From: Lingula anatina
Lineage: Eukaryota > Brachiopoda > Lingulata > Lingulida > Lingulidae
Assembly: GCF_001039355.2 (NCBI RefSeq)
Contig: NW_019775664.1
Span: forward strand, 1 to 39,987
DNA: 39,987 bases
Direction: 5' to 3'
Shown: positions 33,001 to 39,987 of the stretch, in pieces
Layout: every line of letters starts with the position of its first letter
How positions within the stretch are numbered: the first letter of the stretch is position 1
Notes under the pieces: model-generated
The model's database searches: none
Told to the model about the DNA's origin: nothing
What the model saw: only the letters and a program-made list of their open reading frames with translations
Program-made: the position numbers and the translations under genes

Positions 33001-36000
33001 ATCTGAATCGCATTCTGTGAGGGAGGCCTAAAATGATGAAAATTAGTTGATGTTTTGTGTCTATTAATCCAGTATTCAATGTTATTAATATTTAAAAATG
33101 TTTTCACTCTGCTCTGTGTACTGCTGCTGTTGTTGTGAGTATTGTATTTGTGTAAAAAATTCAGCTTTCATATGTATTTCTTTTTCATTTAAGGAAAAAC
33201 CAAAATTTAAATTATGCTAAAGTAAATTATCTCCATTGTAAAATGAAGTACACAACAATCAGAGGATTATTGTAGTGATTATGCTTATGTATATCATTAT
33301 AGTAAATTTGCCAATGCTATACCTCTTAATCTCTGTACACTGTTAACAACTAATTGCTAATCCTTATTTTGGTTACTTTTAACAGTTGATGGTACTGAAG
33401 TGACTGTCCTGTTAGCAGCCTTAATTGTTTTGGATGTTTCTCACCTCCAGCCATTAGCTGCACAGTTTCTGCTATCTGCAAAGCCCTGGTCTGTTGTAAA
33501 ATGTGGTCCTCATCAAACATGCATGCTTCTCCCTTTAGGTTCGACTAGTAAGGAACAATTCATAAATGAAATTGCCTGACTTTGAAAATGGGTACTCTCA
33601 TAAACCAATGAAGTGTTTAAATCAAAAGATCTCTGACAGATTGCTTCAGAAAGTAATTATTCAGGTACCTGACTCTAAAATCAGATAAATTCTTATGAAA
33701 TTATCCACAGTTTTTCTAGATTTGCTATAAATGACATTGTCATGTCTTTAATTAAAAATCAGTTCCTTTGTTTATTATTAGAAATAATAAGGTGATCAAA
33801 CCCCACTTACCTTAAGGCAGGTTATGAAGTGTGGCTCTGCAGAGGCTATCGCTTTCAGCAAATTGTCCAAACTGCAGTGAAAATCTTGTGAGAAAGTCCT
33901 ACCTTGACTGCAAATAGATGAAAAGGGGATTTAAATTCCTTTCAATGTTAAAATTTAGTTTAATTCAGTGATGATAATGATAAATTTACCAAATATGTTT
34001 TGGTGACATTACATCCCTCATCAGTTACATGATCATACATGATCCAGCTATGGAAAATACAGAACTTAGCAAATATAAAAGTTGTCATTACTAGTCAAGG
34101 GCAATTTTACTGTAACATTTAAGATACAGAGATGAAAAAAGCTTTGTTTTGTCTCTCTTTGTGTGTGTGTGTGTGTGCGTGTGTGTGTGTGTGCGGTGGG
34201 AGGGGGTAAGGAGAAATAAGACACATACATGCAAGAAGCCAAGGAAGGCTACCCCCTGAATTGGCTATCGCCCAGGTTATGTATATCTACAGGGTTGCCA
34301 AAATTATAGTATTCATGTCATTAACAATAGAATATAACTCCTAAAACAATGAGCATCAACACAAGAGATGCATAAAATATCTATATAAATGATAGTCGAG
34401 TTGACAACCCTATACCAGTTTCCATCAATTTCAGTGTCATATTTTCAGCATTTTTACCTGTAATCACATCCAGTTGCACCTGTGGATACCCTGTAGCAGC
34501 CTCCACCAGTACCTGTGCGAAATCAAAATGTACGGTACAACATATATAATGCAGTACTTAAATTTAAGGTGTAAAGGTGAAGCATTAGCATAAAGGAAAA
34601 GAGGTACAGTTATAAATTGGACATTATATGAATTTTACAGATACAGTAACTGTATTTTTAAGTCACTATTTCTTAAAATTTGAACATTCCTAATGAGTAG
34701 TAATAACAAAATTGAAAAGCAGTCTACTCTATAGCTCAATTTTATGTAGTAAAAGCACTGCAAATGCTATCTTAAATGTAATTTTCATGATTTTAAAATT
34801 AAGTATCTGAAAACATTGCTAATTTTTGTACATTGAATAGATAGAGTGATTACTTTAAATGTCACAAAAATCAGAATAAACAGTACACAAATGCAATAAT
34901 TAGAATCACCATTCAAATATTTTTAAATATAAACTTTTAAAAAAGTATACAATGCTATAATATGTTGTTACCTTGCATTTTTCTGAGCTCACTTGAAAAC
35001 AAATGGGCTACAAATCCAAAATTACAGTTTTGTTTGGAGAAAATTGCTATCACATTTTCATCCAGTTCATCTGTATTAGCTTCTAACATGGCTAAAGTAT
35101 TGTATTTCACTGGGCAAGAATAATGTTTTATAATGAAGCTCTGGTTGTCCTCGTAGACTTCAATATATCTATAAAACGTAATATGAAAGATAACAGTGAG
35201 AAATTTAAATGCTGTGGTTAATTTCCACTTATACAGAGTTACACGTGTATGAAAGCAAGGCTTGATATAATAATACACAGTAAAATGTTAATATTTATCA
35301 AAACAATAAATATTTTACATTAGAACAGGAAAATGGTTAATTAATACTAATTTTCAGTAGGTACATATACATCTTAAATTAAGACATTTTATCACTTGAT
35401 ACAAATATGTTCAAAAGGCCAAATACAACCTTAGCCATAATATGATGGCAAATGACATGTTACCAAACAATCTGACATGAACAGAAATAGTTACTTAGTG
35501 AACAGTAATGATGTACAGTGTATATATAGAAAAATAGTAAGTGCAGAATCTCATAATGACTGACCATGAGTTGATTGTTGTAATGCATGTCAAGGTCATG
35601 GAAAAAAGATAAATGGGTAAATACATAGATGGTAAATATAAATGGGGTTCTTACTTATTGCTGTCTGTTCTCACTGCTAACTGGTGTTCTAGTGTATGGA
35701 GAAAATCCTCGGCACTCCCAGTGTTGGTGTACACTGAATCAAGGAGGTGGAGAATGCCCGTTTTCTGGAATATTGAAAAAATTGACATCTTGATTATTTT
35801 TGTGCATGTGTTGGGGGTCATTTTACAAGGGCAAATTGTTGTTATTCTTGTGTCTTTTCATTATCAAATTTGTAACAACTAAGTAACATGTTATTCTTTT
35901 TCAGCTTTGAGATGGAAATGTTTCAATTGCAGATTTACCTGTGATGAAATAAATGTAATAAGGGGAGCATTATCAAAAAATGGTATTTCCATCACATCTT

Positions 36001-39000
36001 GCAATCCCTCCTCTAGGTAGCTGTTTGCAGGTGTTCTGAAGACATGGCTATTGTAAAAGTGTTGTATGGTTTCAGCACACAAGTTGGCACACATTTGCTC
36101 CAGTCCATTTTCCTAGTAAGAATTTAGATAGATATAAAATGTCTTGAACTGTGTACTGTGATAGCTCAAATTTTGCTTTATGCTACAATGTACATCATGG
36201 TATTTGTGCTAGCTTTTAAAAAAATCTTTTTGTAAAATTTTTGTGGTGATCAATTTAAAAATTGCTAGCTAGAACTTAGCATTTATTAGTTTCACCTGTC
36301 ATTTTTTTAGGAAAGTTTAATTACCGGATTCATTGATATGTAAAAGTAAAATTAGCTGTTGATTGGGTTTCACACTTTGAAAATAAGGGATGAGATGAGA
36401 GCTGCTTATTTATTTATTTTTTTCAAATTTCTCTCTAATTTGCAGTAATCATCCCTATAATTAACCCATAATTTTTTAAAACTGAATAACTAAATTGGAA
36501 TACATAAAAAAAGAATATATAGTTGAACAACTACATGTAAAATATATCTGAAAAAGGAACTGTGTTTTAAGTTTGACAGCATGCAAAAAAATTTGATACG
36601 AAACCTGCAGATTTTCAAAACCAAACATCTCCAGTAATCCTATCACGCCCTCTTGTGGACCAATCCCAGGGGAGGCTGATTTCATACTGGAGCTGTACCC
36701 TACAACATATCAACATGAACAGGCAATGGCATTATACTGGATCATGAAAATTGGGATGGGGGGGGGGGGGATAATTCCACTGAAATATGTTTCTCAAATA
36801 ACTATTTTTAAACTACTCATTAAATAAGTATGTAACATATATGTTGTATCTATAACTTTATGACTTAACAAGTTAATAACCTTGGGTAAATACAGGTAAA
36901 TACATTTATAACTATGAATCATAAATAAGAATTTATGGAACTGCCTAGGTTATTTAAAACTATTGTGAAAGGGAAAAAAGGATGTATAGTGATTACCTAA
37001 TCCTGTCATGGAGGTGTCACTGCTATCAATACTAAGGGAGAATTCAGAACTGAGGCGTCTCAAACTATTTGCACGTCTCACGACAGCCATCACTGCACGC
37101 TTGTATAGCGCCTTGGCAAGGTCATCTCGGTTCTTGTAGGCCTGTGATTACCAATAGTAAAAAAGATAAAATATTAATATTGAAGTTAATACAATTAGGT
37201 GAAATAAGCTAAAATGAAATTGGATCCAAATTTGAGCTTCTAAATAAGATGGCTTTGTACTGCTGCCCAATTTATGAATACACATAACAAAATACACCAT
37301 GAAGTAAAAGCAATATATATTGCCAAGGTACATTACCTTAGATGGACATGCAGCTTGTTTGATAATGTCACCTTTTATGCTCTTGGAAACAGTTGTCAGG
37401 CCTCTGTACAGTGACAAACCAGATACACCAAGGAGACCAGCCACAGCCTTTATCTCTGGAAGATGAGACAGTTCTCAGCTCATGAAAACTTTAGACTAAA
37501 AAGTTATTAATGGACTTCTGTCCTTATCTATATTTTACACTAATATTGCAAATGTTCAAAAATTCCCCAGTTTTGACATAATATGTTTATAAGTGACAAT
37601 GAATTGCCCAAGTTCACGTAGTGCAACATCTAAAACATACCACACTATGTGGGAGCTAGTCAGTTGAGTATAAAACAACTGTATCTAATAAAATTGAGAG
37701 GTCCTTCAATATCTGAGGTTTTTCTTCAGAGACAAAAAAAAAAAAAAAAAGACATACATACCTTGATGGGTTGTGACTTGTAGCTGTCCAAATCCATCTT
37801 GTTCAAACTGAACATTTCCTAACAATAAAACTGCAGCCAAGATACGAATTAAATCAGAAAAAGGGATTCCCAGTTCTGCCAAAGAAGCCTGAAAAAATAT
37901 TCATGTAGTTATATTATTTCATGATATATACATGATTAAAGGTTGCTAAAAGTACCATTTATAAAGTTTTACCTTTTGTTTGTATGTATGTCATGCATGC
38001 TGCAAATTAAGAGATCCACAGATTTTATTAATAGTGATAAAGAGCCATTTAACACCAATAATTTAGTGTTATAAATCGTATAACGATTAAACCCTAAAAC
38101 ATTACAACCAGATTTTTATTTAACTGCTTTTTAATTGGTGAATCTCACAACATTCATGCCATTATTTTTATAATAAACAAACACATTTGCATAAGTTATC
38201 TAGGGTCTAGACTACCTGTGGCTTTAATAAATAGGTCTCTAAGTCACTACTTCACATTTGTCTCAGTAAATAAACTAACCTTCCATGCATTATATCTCTC
38301 CTTGTCCATCTTTTCATCACACGAGTGACAGCCATCTTTCAGATAATTCAGAGACTGGATAGTGTGAGTGTCTAGATGAAACTTGTCTACAAAATGAAAC
38401 CATTTCAAACATCAAAATTAATCATAAAAGTTCTTTAGATGAAAAAAAATTGAACAAATTTAAGGGTACTTATTTTTCATTTTATGTGCTGCAAGCTTTT
38501 TAATTTAAATCAGCATAATAATGATTCTGGAGGTTCCAATATCGTAGTTTATAGTTAAGAAATATAGATTTTTCTAACATTTGCTGTATCACAGAAGCTG
38601 CATCCACTGTTAGTAGGATAAAAATAAGGAATATCATAGTTGTAAATTAAAATGGACTCTGTTGAAGAAAAAATTAGGTAGAGCTGATATTTTTGACATT
38701 TTTTTTTACAATCCACTTTTCAGTACTTTCAGTGGCAGGCACTTACAGTTTATAAATAACATAAAGAACAAAAATGTCTAGATGAATATGTCTAAATTCC
38801 AACATAAAAAATTGGTACTCACTTCTTTCCTCTTTGCTCAGGCCAGCAAGCAACTGGTAGAATATATGATAGTTTTTACCTCTGGAACCAGCACCAACTG
38901 CTCTACCCTATACAATGAATGGAAAAAGAGCTGCTACATATACATATACATATGTATGTATTACCACAAATGAGGCATGCTGTTTTATCTGAATGGTGAC

Positions 39001-39805
39001 TCTACCTTTTTCAGTTATAAGTATAAGAACACTATTTTTGAAATGCAAATTGTAATAATGGCCATTTTAATATGTATAAAAATAAAATTTTTAGAGCTTA
39101 TTCACATTAAAATTGTCCAATGAATATTTATTTTCACCATTTCATACTTTTCCACCCACCTGATCTAGGAAGTAACAGTGGACTTTGGTTCTGTAAAGCA
39201 ATCCATCTGCAACCTGGCTCTCAAAATAGTAACCCTAGAAATAATATATGTTAAACAGCTAAAAAAATTTTTTTTATGTTAAACAATAAAAGAAAAATAT
39301 TTAGACTTGAAACAAATGAATAAAGCCATATGATTATCTGCAGCAAAAAGTAACTGCAATTTTATACACGACAAAGCTAGCAGGCTTATATGCTCAAGTT
39401 TTGACACATTTGAAGTTGATTTCATAGAAAAAATCTAAATAATCATTCATGGTCACATGAAGTGAGAAGAATCAATTAAAACATGTATGCACGGGTACAC
39501 TTGGGGAATATCGGAGTTGTATATATTTTTATGGATCGTATAGAGTTGCTCAAAATGTTCAATGATCATGAAATCTATAGCTAATTAGGGTTAATTCTGT
39601 GTCATACATTTCCATGAAAAACATGCTCACTATTCTCGTGGAATCTTGGTTCATGCTGGTTGCTGCACATCCCAATGAGCGTAACACAGTGATGGTAGCA
39701 CTGAGCTGTTTGTAGGCATCTGTTGCTATTCCCCCTCCCAGCACATCGTACATCTGCTGAAGCAGACCACAGATTGTGGAGGATTTCCCACTGCCACTTT
39801 CACCA
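30042..39805 (-). CDS. Unconventional myosin heavy chain, probably dachs-like (class XX), 5' partial
   Basis: Twenty-one exons from the right edge: 39805-39631, 39234-39160, 38907-38823, 38386-38280, 37888-37762, 37455-37337, 37141-36997, 36699-36605, 36112-35939, 35764-35655, 35168-34972, 34512-34458, 33907-33811, 33544-33445, 33027-32918, 32590-32496, 31977-31804, 31277-31151, 30919-30817, 30460-30318, 30089-30042. Phases agree, giving about 819 residues. Motor landmarks: P-loop GESGSGKS, switch-I region NQDSTRIG, YHIFYQLLAGLS, LAAVLLLGNVQF, switch-II region LEMFGFENLQ, FIIKHYSCPVKYN, PHFITCLK, GLPHRMRFRSFCNRY, and FGKRSVFF before the neck. One IQ motif (AAIVIQTAWRRVKC) is followed by a tail of about 140 residues without coiled coil. 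The CYFLDQ and MCANLCAET segments suggest dachs rather than a conventional class; that subclass is a recollection-based guess. The last exon is weakly supported. The start lies outside the window. Confidence 0.9.
31312..31648. mobile_element. 337-bp TTAA-flanked MITE (Kolobok-like)
   Basis: Terminal inverted repeats AGTGATAATAACTCTTCG and, from the other end, AGGGATAATAACTCTTCG (17 of 18 match) are flanked by TTAA at 31308-31311 and 31649-31652. TTAA duplication with an AGGG-type end fits Kolobok-like elements; piggyBac or Sola3 are alternatives. Non-coding, in the myosin intron between exons 31977-31804 and 31277-31151. Confidence 0.85.
31453..31480. repeat. Perfect 28-nt palindrome inside the MITE
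   Basis: The arm TGTTAAAATCTCTT is followed directly by its exact reverse complement with no spacer. It could extrude as a hairpin in DNA or RNA. Confidence 0.95.
34160..34195. repeat. (TG)n tract, alternating purine/pyrimidine
   Basis: 36 bp of TG with one TGCG variant, in a myosin intron, followed by a G-rich run. Confidence 0.95.
34630..34769. repeat. Dispersed repeat B, copy 2
   Basis: Partner of 7729-7863, in the myosin intron between exons 35168-34972 and 34512-34458. About 140 bp, same orientation, with moderate divergence and small indels. Confidence 0.75.
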
Positions 39806-39987
39806 CTGAAAAAAAGGTCAGTGTGTTCACTGATTGGCATTCATCCTAGAAACTTTTGACAAGAAAAATTCAATAAATGTAAGGGTATTAGAAAAAAGAA
39901 AAGAAAAGGGAAAGAAATATAGCTGAAGTCAGCTTTCGAGTATTATATGAGCCCATAGTCTGGGGGGAAGGGTTTCAGGGGGGGGGG
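39806..39987. other. Window end, myosin intron with poly-G
   Basis: Upstream of the first visible myosin exon. Holds an A/G-rich stretch and ends in poly-G; no exon recognised. Confidence 0.6.

Noticed and set aside
35613-35882. Plus-strand ORF in the myosin region
   Set aside because: Antisense of the myosin exon at 35764-35655.
1-39987. Bacterial operons, CRISPR arrays, tRNA or rRNA genes, viral insertions
   Set aside because: No Shine-Dalgarno-led gene runs, spaced direct repeats, tRNA box motifs, rRNA-like stretches or viral polymerase/integrase motifs were seen on either strand.

Overview
The window is nuclear DNA of an invertebrate animal, most likely a lophotrochozoan such as a mollusc or brachiopod. 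This rests on AT-rich sequence, small exons with GT-AG introns, abundant MITEs and microsatellites, animal-specific gene families and frequent acatgta-type words; the species cannot be told. There is no sign of a bacterial or viral system and no CRISPR.

Layout. (1) 297-9521, plus strand: a TMC (transmembrane channel-like) gene, cut at the left edge. Its central exons are missing beside a one-base assembly gap at 7880. (2) 11016-25737, minus strand: a complete 13-exon germ cell-less gene (gmcl1), tail-to-tail with TMC. (3) Five small plus-strand genes lie inside gmcl1 introns: one in intron 7 (13957-15109) and four in intron 2 (17985-24414). Each has three exons: a 15-codon signal-peptide exon, a four-cysteine exon and a six-cysteine exon. 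The cysteine order matches the prokineticin/astakine/Dickkopf-C (colipase-like) fold, and dibasic sites are conserved at fixed places. (4) 26965-29222, plus strand: a complete 7-exon TYW5 (tRNA wybutosine hydroxylase), head-to-head with gmcl1. (5) 30042-39805, minus strand: 21 exons of an unconventional myosin, probably dachs-like, with its 5' end beyond the right edge.

The most unusual part is the nested secreted-protein cluster. Genes 2 and 3 lie in a tandem duplication (about 17612-19533 and 19534-21783). Its left edge falls inside gmcl1 exon 3, so a fragment of that exon with its splice acceptor was copied into gmcl1 intron 2. Gene 2 has lost the GT donor after its second exon, so its six-cysteine half appears unreachable. 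The second exons of genes 2 and 3 are identical over their first 105 bases while introns and third exons have diverged, which suggests gene conversion.

Mobile DNA is limited to short non-autonomous elements: a MITE family in two opposite copies, a TTAA-flanked element with a perfect 28-nt palindrome, a 168-bp hAT-like element with 5-bp target duplications and a 134-bp TIR element. No autonomous transposon was recognised. All exon joins were read by eye from splice consensus, phase and family similarity; no alignment or transcript data were available.
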